Of a stretch of DNA of 64,000 nt, positions 1 through 7,248 are shown in pieces. The stretch is from Microbacteriaceae bacterium (GTDB taxonomy: Bacteria; Actinomycetota; Actinomycetes; Actinomycetales; Microbacteriaceae): the NCBI GenBank assembly GCA_019638805.1, contig JAHBTA010000001.1, positions 496,001 through 560,000 on the forward strand, read 5' to 3'. Position numbers and translations under genes: made by a program. The notes beneath the pieces are model-generated. The model was given only the letters and a program-made list of their open reading frames with translations, was not told the DNA's origin and did not search any database. Position 1 is the first letter of the stretch. Each line of letters opens with the position of its first letter.

Positions 1-575
1 CTCGGCTCGGCGCACGACGCGGCCTGGTAGCCCAGGTAGCTGCTCGCGTCGACCTGCTGGCCCTGGGCTCCCGCGACCTGGGCGGCATCGTCGGATGCCA
101 GCCGCAGCACCCGCGGGGACGATGCGGCGCCGCCGTTCCCGGCGTCCGATGTCGGGAGCTGGGCCGAATCGAGGGAGCCGCCCTCGGCATCCGCCCGCAC
201 CGACGGCAGACCGATGACGACCGGGGTTCCGGCGTTCTCGCCGGTCTCGTCGCCCAGGCGCAGCGCGGAGCCCGCGCACACCCGCAGCTGGTCGGCCGGC
301 ACCGGGGTCACCTCGACGCCGGGCGCCGCGGCGTCGCGCGTCGGCCACGGGACGAGGCCGACCGCGGCGATCGTGGCGGCCGCCGCCGCGATGCCGACGG
401 TGCCCGCGACCATGCGGGCTCCGACGAGGGCGTAGCGGCGGGCGCGGCCGGGGGCGGGACGCGCGAACTCGTCACGTGCGGTCTCGTCCGGCGCGGTCCC
501 CTCCGGCACGGCGTCCCCCGGCGCAGCCTCGTCCCGCACGGCCTCCTCGGGCACGTCGTCCTCGCGCTCAGGCAT
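1..575 (-). CDS. DUF5719-like secreted/membrane protein, N-terminal part (cut by left edge)
   Basis: The reading frame is open from an ATG at 575 to the left edge, giving 191 visible codons. About 50 charged, Glu/Asp-rich residues are followed by one hydrophobic segment (near residues 55-75, Ala/Val/Ile-rich) and then an extracytoplasmic-looking region rich in Ser, Gly and Val. This looks like a single-pass or signal-anchored protein. The start overlaps the stop of the upstream glycosyltransferase by 8 nt (ATGCCTGA), so the two are probably translationally coupled. In many actinobacteria a DUF5719 protein follows a WhiB gene and a large GT2-membrane glycosyltransferase, and the family call rests mostly on that order. 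No function is known to me. The C-terminal part is outside the window. Confidence 0.6.
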   Translation of the reverse strand, partial: MPEREDDVPEEAVRDEAAPGDAVPEGTAPDETARDEFARPAPGRARRYALVGARMVAGTVGIAAAAATIAAVGLVPWPTRDAAAPGVEVTPVPADQLRVCAGSALRLGDETGENAGTPVVIGLPSVRADAEGGSLDSAQLPTSDAGNGGAASSPRVLRLASDDAAQVAGAQGQQVDASSYLGYQAASCAEP

Positions 576-3423
576 CGTCGTCCTCGTCGAACGTGGTGGC
601 GGGCGCCTCGTCGGGCGCGACCTCGCGCACCGCGCGGCGCCGCCGGGTGGTCGGGATCGCCAGCAGCAGTGCGATGAGCAGCACGACGCCCTGCGCGAGC
701 GGCACCGCGATATCGGCGAGCGACGGGCCGGGCTGTCCGCCGGTCTCCTCCAGTGCGGTGTACTCCCACAGCGGGGTGTTCCCGGTCGGGGTGAAGAGCG
801 GGGAGGCGTCGAGCGCCTCGCTCGTGCGCTGGCGCGTCGTCGCCTGCGCGGCCGTGGCGCCGTCGGGCAGCTCGGGGACGACGATGAAGGCGACGCGCAG
901 GTCCTCGAGCGCTTCCGACGGATCGTAGGCGCTGCGCGACGCCAGGTTGCCGGCGAGCCAGGTCAGGTCGGAGTCCTCCTCGCGCACCGAGGCGCGCGTC
1001 GTGACGAGCGTCGAGAACTCGCCCAGCGTCGTGCCGTCGTCGCGCGCGACGCTCGCGCGGAGCGAGCCGTCGGCCTGCGCCGTGAGCACGAGCGTGCCGA
1101 TGCCCGGGTCCGCGTCGGCCCGGGCGTCCACGAGTGCGGGCAGTAGACGCGCCGAGCCGGCCTCCACCGACCCGGCGCCGAGCACGGGCGCCGCGGCGAG
1201 AGGTCCCACCGCGACGGCGGCCGCGATCAGCACGATCGACCCGGTCAGAACGCCCGCCGGAGCGATGGCGTCCACTCCGACGACCACGGCCCCCGCGAGA
1301 CCGAGCCAGTACAGGCTGAGCGGGGCTCCCGGCCAGGGCCCCACGGCATCCGCACCGGCGAACGCGACGGGGAGGTGCACGCTGGCGACCGCGGTCGCGA
1401 GACCGGCCAGCGCGACGGCGAGCGACGGGATCGCCCGGCGCGCACCCGGCAGGAACAGCGCGAGCAGCGCGACGACGGCGATCGGGGCCAGCAGCACGGC
1501 AGGCGCGAGCGTGCCGAGCGGGAACCCGATCGCCTCCCCCACTGCGCCCCACCGGTCATCGGAGGCCGAGGGGTGCCCGAGCAGCAGGTGCCACCCCGAG
1601 GGCTCCGCATACGGCACCACCGGGCCCGGGTCGGCGATGAGGCTCAGGGGTGTGCCGCGCGCGAACTGCCACACCGCGAGCGGGGCGAAGAGCGCGGCCG
1701 CGGGAATCAGGATGCCCACGATGCGCACGATCGCGCGCGGGTTGACGGCCGCCCACACCACGACCATGACCACGAGAGCGGGCGCCAGCACGGGCGAGGC
1801 CGCCGCGACCAGAGCGAGCAGCAGGGATGCGGTGGCCGCCGCACTCCAGGAGCGCCTGGCCTCCAGCCCCGCCAGCACGAGCCACGGGAGGGCCAGGTGC
1901 ACGAGGAGCGCGGCCGGGCGCCCGTCGGTCAGTGCCGACAGCAGGGGCGGGGCCAGCATCCACAGCAGGGCGGCCACGATGGGAGGCCAGCGGCGCTCGC
2001 TCAGCCGGGTGGCGCACCACCACGCACCGGTCGACGCGAGGGGCAGGGCCGTGATCCACAGCAGCACGAGCGAGAACGACGGGTTCCACGCCGTGATGCT
2101 GCCGAGCACCGCGACGACGGCCGAGAACGGGTCGGCCGGTCCGATGAGACCCACCGCGCCCTCGCGCGGGCCCACCGCGAGAGTGGACCACAGCTGGGCG
2201 ACCCGGTCGCCGATCGGAAGCAGCGCGCCGCCTCGCAGCACCTCGGCCTGCAGGAAGCGCCACGACATCCCCAGGCCGATGAGGGCGGCCAGCAGCACGA
2301 TCCAGGCGCCGCCCCCGCCAAAGAACGACGCCCGCACGAGCTCGGGCTCGGTATCGCGGCCGGCCCGGCGCTCGCGCTCGGCCGCGCGGCGCTCGCGCAG
2401 TTCGTCGGACGGGACGCGCAGCGACGCGATCGCGGACCACGGGATGCGGCGCGTGCGCCTCAGGGAACGTCGCGCCGCGGGGACCGAACCGTCGAACGCG
2501 GCGGAGAAGGCGCTCGCGAACTCGGCCCCGACCAGGTGCGGGCGCTTGCCGAGCAGGTGCCCGATCGAGCGCAGCACGGCGAGCGGGACGAGGCTCAGCC
2601 AGTGCAGCACGAGCGCACCGCCCGGGGCGTAGACGAGTCGGCGGTGCAGCCGCGCGATGCGCGCCATGCGGAAGCGCAGGCGCGGCGGGGCGGGGCGGCG
2701 GCGGCCGGCGTCCTCTGGGGCGGCCAGGAGCGCCACACGGGCGTCGGGGACGCGCAGCACGCGCGCGCCGGCGAGCCGCGTGCGGATCGACAGATCCAGG
2801 CCGGAGTCGATCGCGGGGAGACCCGGGTCGAACCCGCCCAGCTCGGCCCACAGCGCGCGCCGGACCAGCATGGCGGGCGCGGCCACGGCGAGCACATCGC
2901 TGTCGGCGTCGTACTGGGCCTGATCGAGCTCGCCGTCGACGAGCGGCACGGTCTCGCCGTACCGGGACACGCTCTCGCCGAACGACAGCAGCCGGGTCGG
3001 GTCGTCCGGGTCGACGAGCTTGGGGCCGGCGACGGCGACCGAGGGGGCGACCTCGACCGCGGCCAGCAGGCGCTCGAGGGCGCGCGGTTCAGGCGCGGTC
3101 GCATCGCTCAGCAGCCACAGCCAGTCGCCGCCCGTCTCGGCGGGACCGAGGGCCGCGAGCCCGCGCTCGACGGCGTCGCCGAACGGCACAGCGGGCGCCG
3201 TGACGATGCGCGACGCGCCCGCGGCGGTGAGCCGCGCGACGCTCTCGTCGGTCGAACCGGCGTCGACCACGACGATGTCGTCGGGGCGCCTGGTCTGGGC
3301 CGCGAGCCCCTCCAGGGTGCGGTCGATCCACTCCTCGCCGTTGCGCACGACGAGGACGGCCGTCACCCGGGGCTGCATCCTTCCGAGGCTATGCGCGCGC
3401 GGGTGCGTCGGGCGCCGGGACAC
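568..3423 (-). CDS. Large membrane glycosyltransferase: N-terminal GT2 domain fused to polytopic C-terminal region
   Basis: A 951-residue protein. Residues ~17-280 form a GT-A, family 2 domain: the nucleotide-binding start VTAVLVVRNGEEW, then DDIVVVDAGSTDES, then a WLWLLSDAT segment at the DxD position. Residues ~370-920 carry many hydrophobic segments (about 12), with an extracytoplasmic stretch near 760-880, and the tail is acidic. The layout resembles the conserved actinobacterial GT2-membrane fusions encoded next to whiB, thought to act in envelope polysaccharide assembly; the substrate is unknown. The start shown is a GTG at 3423 with AAAGG four bases upstream. An ATG at 3378 (MQPRV), directly after GGAAGG, is a good alternative and would remove 15 residues. 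Confidence 0.85.
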   Translation of the reverse strand: MSRRPTHPRAHSLGRMQPRVTAVLVVRNGEEWIDRTLEGLAAQTRRPDDIVVVDAGSTDESVARLTAAGASRIVTAPAVPFGDAVERGLAALGPAETGGDWLWLLSDATAPEPRALERLLAAVEVAPSVAVAGPKLVDPDDPTRLLSFGESVSRYGETVPLVDGELDQAQYDADSDVLAVAAPAMLVRRALWAELGGFDPGLPAIDSGLDLSIRTRLAGARVLRVPDARVALLAAPEDAGRRRPAPPRLRFRMARIARLHRRLVYAPGGALVLHWLSLVPLAVLRSIGHLLGKRPHLVGAEFASAFSAAFDGSVPAARRSLRRTRRIPWSAIASLRVPSDELRERRAAERERRAGRDTEPELVRASFFGGGGAWIVLLAALIGLGMSWRFLQAEVLRGGALLPIGDRVAQLWSTLAVGPREGAVGLIGPADPFSAVVAVLGSITAWNPSFSLVLLWITALPLASTGAWWCATRLSERRWPPIVAALLWMLAPPLLSALTDGRPAALLVHLALPWLVLAGLEARRSWSAAATASLLLALVAAASPVLAPALVVMVVVWAAVNPRAIVRIVGILIPAAALFAPLAVWQFARGTPLSLIADPGPVVPYAEPSGWHLLLGHPSASDDRWGAVGEAIGFPLGTLAPAVLLAPIAVVALLALFLPGARRAIPSLAVALAGLATAVASVHLPVAFAGADAVGPWPGAPLSLYWLGLAGAVVVGVDAIAPAGVLTGSIVLIAAAVAVGPLAAAPVLGAGSVEAGSARLLPALVDARADADPGIGTLVLTAQADGSLRASVARDDGTTLGEFSTLVTTRASVREEDSDLTWLAGNLASRSAYDPSEALEDLRVAFIVVPELPDGATAAQATTRQRTSEALDASPLFTPTGNTPLWEYTALEETGGQPGPSLADIAVPLAQGVVLLIALLLAIPTTRRRRAVREVAPDEAPATTFDEDDDA

Positions 3424-3445
3424 GCGCCTTTCGGCCTACCTGTGG

Positions 3446-3775
3446 CTACGCGGTGCGCGACCGGCGCAGGCGACGACGCTCGCGCTCGGAGAGCCCGCCC
3501 CAGATGCCGAAGCGCTCGTCGTTCTGCAGCGCGTACTCCAGGCACTGGGCCCGCACCTCGCAGGTCGAGCAGATCTTCTTGGCGTCGCGCGTCGAGCCGC
3601 CCTTCTCGGGGAAGAACGCCTCGGGATCGGTCTGCGCGCACAGCGCGTCGGTCTGCCACGAGAGCGGGTTGTCCTCGTCGTCGGCAAGCGCGGCGGGGCG
3701 AAGGCCCGGAATGCCGAGCCTGACCGGGTCGACGAACCAGTCGTCGGGTACGGAGGGGCGATACCCGTTCGTCAT
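3446..3775 (-). CDS. WhiB-family iron-sulfur transcriptional regulator (WhiB2/WhmD-like)
   Basis: A 109-residue Wbl protein. Four cysteines (C46, C69, C72, C78; spacing X22, X2, X5) would hold the [4Fe-4S] cluster, followed by the WhiB signature GIWGG at ~90-94 and a basic DNA-binding tail (ERERRRLRRS). Wbl proteins work with the primary sigma factor; WhiB2-type members affect septation and cell-wall genes, which suits the neighbouring glycosyltransferase and galE. The start is the ATG at 3775, which has GGAGGTGG about 7 nt upstream. A GTG at 3784 sits inside that Shine-Dalgarno sequence and is unlikely to be used. It lies between galE and the large glycosyltransferase, all on the same strand, with its own promoter candidate at 3830-3859. 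Confidence 0.93.
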   Translation of the reverse strand: MTNGYRPSVPDDWFVDPVRLGIPGLRPAALADDEDNPLSWQTDALCAQTDPEAFFPEKGGSTRDAKKICSTCEVRAQCLEYALQNDERFGIWGGLSERERRRLRRSRTA

Positions 3776-3824
3776 GATCTCCACCTCCGCATCGGCGCGG
3801 CTCCCCCGTCCGGCCGTGTTCTTC

Positions 3825-3850
3825 GGGTAATTACACCGTTGTCATTACCC
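3825..3850. repeat. Perfect inverted repeat upstream of whiB (candidate operator)
   Basis: GGGTAAT (3825-3831) and ATTACCC (3844-3850) are perfect 7-bp arms around 12 nt. The arms are AT-rich for this DNA and sit on the predicted whiB -10. With so long a loop it is a weak terminator but a plausible dimer-binding site. Which factor binds is unknown. Confidence 0.45.
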
Positions 3851-3859
3851 CCGCGTCAA
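3830..3859 (-). promoter_or_regulatory. Candidate whiB promoter
   Basis: On the minus strand TTGACG (3859-3854) is separated by 18 nt from TGTAAT (3835-3830), about 55 nt before the whiB ATG. The -35 overlaps the galE stop codon. The -10 overlaps the right half of the 3825-3850 inverted repeat, so a protein binding the repeat could block this promoter. Confidence 0.5.
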
Positions 3860-4827
3860 GTCGCAGATGCGGATGCGTTCTCGGCCTCCCACGCGCTGGC
3901 CACCATCTCGTCGACCGTGTGGCGCATGCGCCAGTCGAGATCCCGGGCGGCGAGCTCGCCGTCGGCCACGATACGGGGCGGATCCCCGGGTCGTCGATCG
4001 GCCACCTCGGGGACGAAGGCGATCCCCGTCACGCGGGCCACGGCATCCATGATCTGGCGGACCGAGAGGCCGTCGCCGCTGCCCAGGTTGTACGCCGGTT
4101 CGAGCGGTTCGCCCGCGTCGAGCCGCCGAGCCGCGGCGACGTGCGCCGCCGCGATGTCGGAGACGTGCACGTAGTCGCGCACGTTGGTGCCGTCGGGGGT
4201 GGGGTAGTCGTCGCCGAAGATGCGGGGCGTGCGGCCCTCGCGCAGGGCCGTGAGCACGAGCGGGAAGAGGTTGTGGGGACTCGTGTCGGAGATGTCGGGG
4301 TAGCCCGATCCGACCACGTTGAAGTACCGCAGGCTCGTGTGGCGCAGCCCGGTCGCGACGCCCTGGTCGCGCAGCAGCCACTCGCCGATGAGCTTGCTCT
4401 CGCCGTACGGCGACTGCGGAGCGGTGGGCGTGGACTCGGTGACCCGCTCGACCGCGGGCATGCCGTACACCGCGGCGCTCGAAGAGAACACGATGCGATC
4501 GACGCCGTGATCCTCCATGGCCGCGAGCAGCACGGTCGTGCCGTCGACGTTCTGCTCGTAGGTGTGCAGGGGGCGCTTGACGCTCTCGCCCGCGTACTTG
4601 AAGCCCGCGATGTGGATGACGCCCGTCACCTCGCGCTCGCGCATGACGCGCTGCAGGAGGGCGCCGTCGAGGATCGAGCCGCGCGCGAACGGGACGCCGC
4701 GCGGGACGAACCCCTCGTGGCCGCTGGACAGGTCGTCGACGATCGCGACGGGCATGTCCGCCGCCGCGAGCGCCCGGACGACGTGCGCACCGATGTAGCC
4801 GGCGCCGCCGGTCACGAGCCAGGTCAT
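3856..4827 (-). CDS. galE: UDP-glucose 4-epimerase GalE
   Basis: A 323-residue extended SDR. The Rossmann motif GGAGYIGAH is at residues ~7-15, the catalytic Ser lies in SSSAAVYG and the Tyr/Lys pair in YGESK. The GDDYPTPDGTNVRDYVHV segment is typical of GalE. It interconverts UDP-glucose and UDP-galactose (possibly also the GlcNAc/GalNAc pair) for wall polysaccharides. The ATG at 4827 has no Shine-Dalgarno but lies 6 nt behind TAGCCT, so the mRNA is probably leaderless. A second, diverged galE copy of the same length is at 21114-22085. Confidence 0.93.
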   Translation of the reverse strand: MTWLVTGGAGYIGAHVVRALAAADMPVAIVDDLSSGHEGFVPRGVPFARGSILDGALLQRVMREREVTGVIHIAGFKYAGESVKRPLHTYEQNVDGTTVLLAAMEDHGVDRIVFSSSAAVYGMPAVERVTESTPTAPQSPYGESKLIGEWLLRDQGVATGLRHTSLRYFNVVGSGYPDISDTSPHNLFPLVLTALREGRTPRIFGDDYPTPDGTNVRDYVHVSDIAAAHVAAARRLDAGEPLEPAYNLGSGDGLSVRQIMDAVARVTGIAFVPEVADRRPGDPPRIVADGELAARDLDWRMRHTVDEMVASAWEAENASASAT

Positions 4828-4833
4828 GGGCTC

Positions 4834-4839
4834 AGGCTA
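4834..4839 (-). promoter_or_regulatory. -10 box of leaderless galE
   Basis: TAGCCT lies 6 nt upstream of the galE ATG at 4827. This places the predicted transcription start on the start codon itself. Confidence 0.5.
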
Positions 4840-4850
4840 GCGGCGCCGGG

Positions 4851-4964
4851 TCAGGCGTGACGGGTCGGGACCCGGCGGTACCCGTCACGGAGTGCGGTCC
4901 GGACGGTGGCGATGATCGCGGCGGCCGTGGCGCCCGCGATGAGGACGGCGATGACGATCTCCAT
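4851..4964 (-). CDS. Small single-pass membrane peptide (37 residues)
   Basis: The ATG at 4964 opens 37 codons ending in TGA at 4851. The product starts MEIVIAVLIAGATAAAIIA, one membrane segment over residues ~3-24, followed by a basic tail (ALRDGYRRVPTRHA). Similar short membrane-anchor-plus-basic-tail proteins occur in related actinobacteria, but I know of no function. It is transcribed divergently from the GlxA-type regulator across a 106-bp intergenic region. The hydrophobic-then-basic pattern argues against a chance frame, although the short length limits certainty. Confidence 0.55.
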   Translation of the reverse strand: MEIVIAVLIAGATAAAIIATVRTALRDGYRRVPTRHA

Positions 4965-4993
4965 GGCAGTAAATCTACGGTTGACCACTGACA

Positions 4994-5005
4994 GCCACGA
5001 GTGGC
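4994..5005. repeat. Inverted repeat GCCAC-GA-GTGGC in divergent promoter region
   Basis: A perfect 5+5 palindrome between the small membrane gene and the GlxA-type regulator. A TTGACA-like hexamer follows at 5010-5015. It is a possible operator for the regulator, but the arms are short and no -10 is convincing. Confidence 0.3.
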
Positions 5006-5070
5006 ACGATTGACACACTTCGTCGATATTCCGCCAGGCCGGCTCCCGGCCGTTTCCGTTCGGAGGTACC

Positions 5071-6024
5071 GTGCTGCGCAAGATCGTGTGCCTGGCCCTG
5101 CCGTACACCGCGCCCTTCGAGTTCGGGGTCATCTGCGAGGTGTTCGGCATCGACCGGGGGGACAGCGGGGGACCGACGTTCGACTTCGCGATAGCGACCG
5201 CCGACCCGGGGCCGGTTCCGACCTCCCTCGGATTCAGCATGAACATCGAGCACGACCTCTCGGTGGCCGACGACGCCGACCTCATCGCCGTGCCCGCCCA
5301 CCACCAGGGCCGCGTTGACGAGCGCTACCTCGACGTCATCCGGGCCGCCGAGGCGCGCGGGACGTGGGTGCTGAGCGTGTGCAGCGGGGCGTTCGTGCTC
5401 GGGCAGGCGGGCATCCTGGACGGGCGGCGCTCGACCACGCACTGGATGTACACCGACGACCTCGCCGAGCACTACCCCGCGACGACGGTCGACCCCGACG
5501 TGCTCTTCGTCGAGGACCGGCGTGTGGTCACGAGCGCGGGGACGGCCGCGGGCATCGACGCGGCGCTGCACATCGTGCGCACCGAGCTGGGGGCTGCGGC
5601 CACCAACATCATCGCGCGGCGCATGGTCGTGCCGCCGCAGCGCGACGGGGGCCAGTCGCAGTACATCGAGCAGCCCGTGCCCGAGTGCCGATCGGACTCC
5701 TTCGCGCTCGTGACCGAGTGGATGCTGGAGCACCTCGACGAGGACCTCACGATCGAGGTGCTCGCCCGCCGCGCACTCATGTCGACCCGGACCTTCGCCC
5801 GGAGATTCAGAGCCGAGACGGGGACGACGCCCGCTGCCTGGCTGAATCGGCAGCGCATCCTGAGGGCGCAGCAGTTGCTCGAGCAGACCGACGAGGGGCT
5901 CGAGCAGATCGCGCAACTCGTCGGATTCGGCACGGCCGCGGTCATGAGGCACCACTTCCTCAAGGTGCTGCAGGCCACCCCCACGACGTACCGTCGTACC
6001 TTCGGGGAGCGCGCAGCGGGCTGA
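5071..6024 (+). CDS. GlxA-family transcriptional regulator (DJ-1/PfpI domain plus AraC-type DNA-binding domain)
   Basis: A 317-residue protein. Residues ~1-190 are a class-I glutamine amidotransferase-like (DJ-1/PfpI) domain with the nucleophile-elbow cysteine in VLSVCSGAF. Residues ~215-312 are a double helix-turn-helix AraC domain (MSTRTFARRFRAETGTTP, then VGFGTAAVMRHHFL). GlxA-type members usually sense a small ligand and control amine or amino-acid catabolism; the ligand here cannot be deduced. GTG start, with GGAGG a few bases upstream. The gene is single and divergent from the small membrane gene. The frame of the downstream AbiEi/DUF559 gene stays open antisense across this whole gene, but codon pattern and homology clearly favour this strand. 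Confidence 0.9.
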   Translation: MLRKIVCLALPYTAPFEFGVICEVFGIDRGDSGGPTFDFAIATADPGPVPTSLGFSMNIEHDLSVADDADLIAVPAHHQGRVDERYLDVIRAAEARGTWVLSVCSGAFVLGQAGILDGRRSTTHWMYTDDLAEHYPATTVDPDVLFVEDRRVVTSAGTAAGIDAALHIVRTELGAAATNIIARRMVVPPQRDGGQSQYIEQPVPECRSDSFALVTEWMLEHLDEDLTIEVLARRALMSTRTFARRFRAETGTTPAAWLNRQRILRAQQLLEQTDEGLEQIAQLVGFGTAAVMRHHFLKVLQATPTTYRRTFGERAAG

Positions 6025-6056
6025 CGCCCCCGCGCCCGCTCGCCCCCCTGCCGGTG

Positions 6057-6139
6057 ACGAAAACTGAGGACCTTCGCGCTCCGGCCTGCGTGTGGCCCGA
6101 GTAACGGGCCCCGACGTCACCACTTTCCTCAGTTTTCGT
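6057..6139. repeat. REPIN-like inverted repeat, left copy
   Basis: ACGAAAACTGAGGA (6057-6070) and its exact reverse complement (6126-6139) flank 55 nt. The element ends the glxA transcription unit and also forms the C-terminal codons of the AbiEi/DUF559 frame. A second copy with the same 55-nt interior length and the same orientation is at 7160-7242. It could fold as a long hairpin and act as a terminator. Confidence 0.75.
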
Positions 6140-7050
6140 GAGCGCGCGAAGACCCGCGCGGGGCGCGCACCGCGGGCGCGGGCGTCGACCTCGACGGCGG
6201 TCTGGATCGCGGCCAGGCACTCCGGCCAGCGGTGCACAAGCTGCCGGTACGTGATGCGGATGCAGCGCGCACCCAGGCGCGCCAGCACCAGATCCTTGTC
6301 GTGGTCGCGCTCGAATGAGCTGCCGCCCTCGCCGTCCCACTCCTCGGCGTGCTGCATTCCGTCGATCTCGACGTACACGCCCGGCGCCACTCGGCCATCG
6401 AAGGCCCCCGCCCCCGCGACGCGCGCCTGCGGCTCGAAGGGGAGTCCGGCATCCCGCACCCTCAGTCGCGCCGCGGTCTCGCCCCATGAGTCTGCGCGGC
6501 CGTCGACGAGGCCGCGCCAGGCGTGCACCCTCTGCGGAGCACGGGCGAACGCGGCGTCGAGCCGGGCTTCGGTCCACCCTCGATATCGCACGAGGCCGTC
6601 GCACGCCGCCACCGCGAGCTCGCGCAAGGCGGTGTGCAGCACGAGCACGAGCGCGTCGTCCTCGGAGGCGAGCCACTGGTTCGAGCGCAGCCGCCGGCGC
6701 GGCTCGTCGAGCCAATGGATGCGCACGCCGCCGGCCTGCCCGAGCCGCCGGCGCTTGTCGACGGGTGAGCGCAGCCCGGACGCGGTGCGCGGGACGACGA
6801 TGTCGATCCGATCGGGCTTCGGCAGGTAGAGCCCCCGCAGCCGGAGCGCCTCGACGCCCGAGAGCACTCCCCCGATGCGCACGGCTCGCACGGCCGGCTC
6901 CGCGGTGCCGACCCGGGCGTACCAGCCGTGCCGGACGCGGAAGATCGTGCGCAGCGCGAGGGCGCGGCGGATATCGGCGTCGTCGAACCCGGAGCGCAGC
7001 AGGTCACGGCGGCGCGCGAACGGGCGCAGACGGCGGGCCACAGGATCCAT
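6127..7050 (-). CDS. AbiEi-type winged-helix plus DUF559/Vsr-like nuclease-fold protein (natural stop apparently lost)
   Basis: Starting at the ATG at 7050 (or 7059), residues ~1-50 form a helix-turn-helix of the AbiEi antitoxin-like type (RRDLLRSGFDDADIRRAL...RVRHGWYAR). Residues ~215-300 form a DUF559/Vsr-like PD-(D/E)XK fold, with VYVEIDGMQH, ERDHDKD and ARCIRITYRQL. Proteins of this layout are common in Microbacteriaceae; their role (stand-alone restriction-like or toxin-antitoxin-like) is unsettled. The frame meets no stop after the domain. It reads through the left REPIN-like repeat and stays open antisense to glxA as far as 4975, so a literal product would be about 690 residues. The interval shown ends inside the repeat; treat the 3' end as undefined. 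Confidence 0.65.
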
Positions 7051-7159
7051 GCGCACCATCGTGGAACCCGCGCCGCCCGCACGGAACGGCACGGGCGCGA
7101 TCCGTGGATATCCCGTCCCGCCGGCGGCCTGTGGACGCCGACCCGCGCTGGCCCCAGTG

Positions 7160-7242
7160 ATCAAAACTGAGGACTTTCGCCGCGTCAGCCCTGCGCAGAC
7201 ACCCCGCACGGCGATCCGGGAGCGATACTCCTCAGTTTTCGT
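7160..7242. repeat. REPIN-like inverted repeat, right copy
   Basis: TCAAAACTGAGGA (7161-7173) and TCCTCAGTTTTCGT (7229-7242) flank 55 nt, the same interior length as the copy at 6057-6139, and again GAGGAC is followed by YTTCGC. The left outer bases differ at two positions. It lies between the 3' end of the 890-residue glycosyltransferase gene and the start of the nuclease gene. Confidence 0.75.
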
Positions 7243-7248
7243 CGCCGA

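Noticed and set aside
947..3723. Long open frames on the plus strand opposite the large glycosyltransferase gene (up to 782 codons)
   Set aside because: They are Arg/Pro/Ala-rich shadows caused by GC-rich codon bias; the minus-strand protein has clear GT2 motifs and membrane segments.
3776..3784. GTG at 3784 as the whiB start
   Set aside because: It lies inside the GGAGGTGG ribosome-binding site that serves the ATG at 3775.
4975..6056. Minus-strand continuation of the nuclease-type frame as a real protein domain
   Set aside because: It is antisense to a well-matched GlxA/AraC protein and shows no recognisable fold; kept only as a finding about the missing stop.
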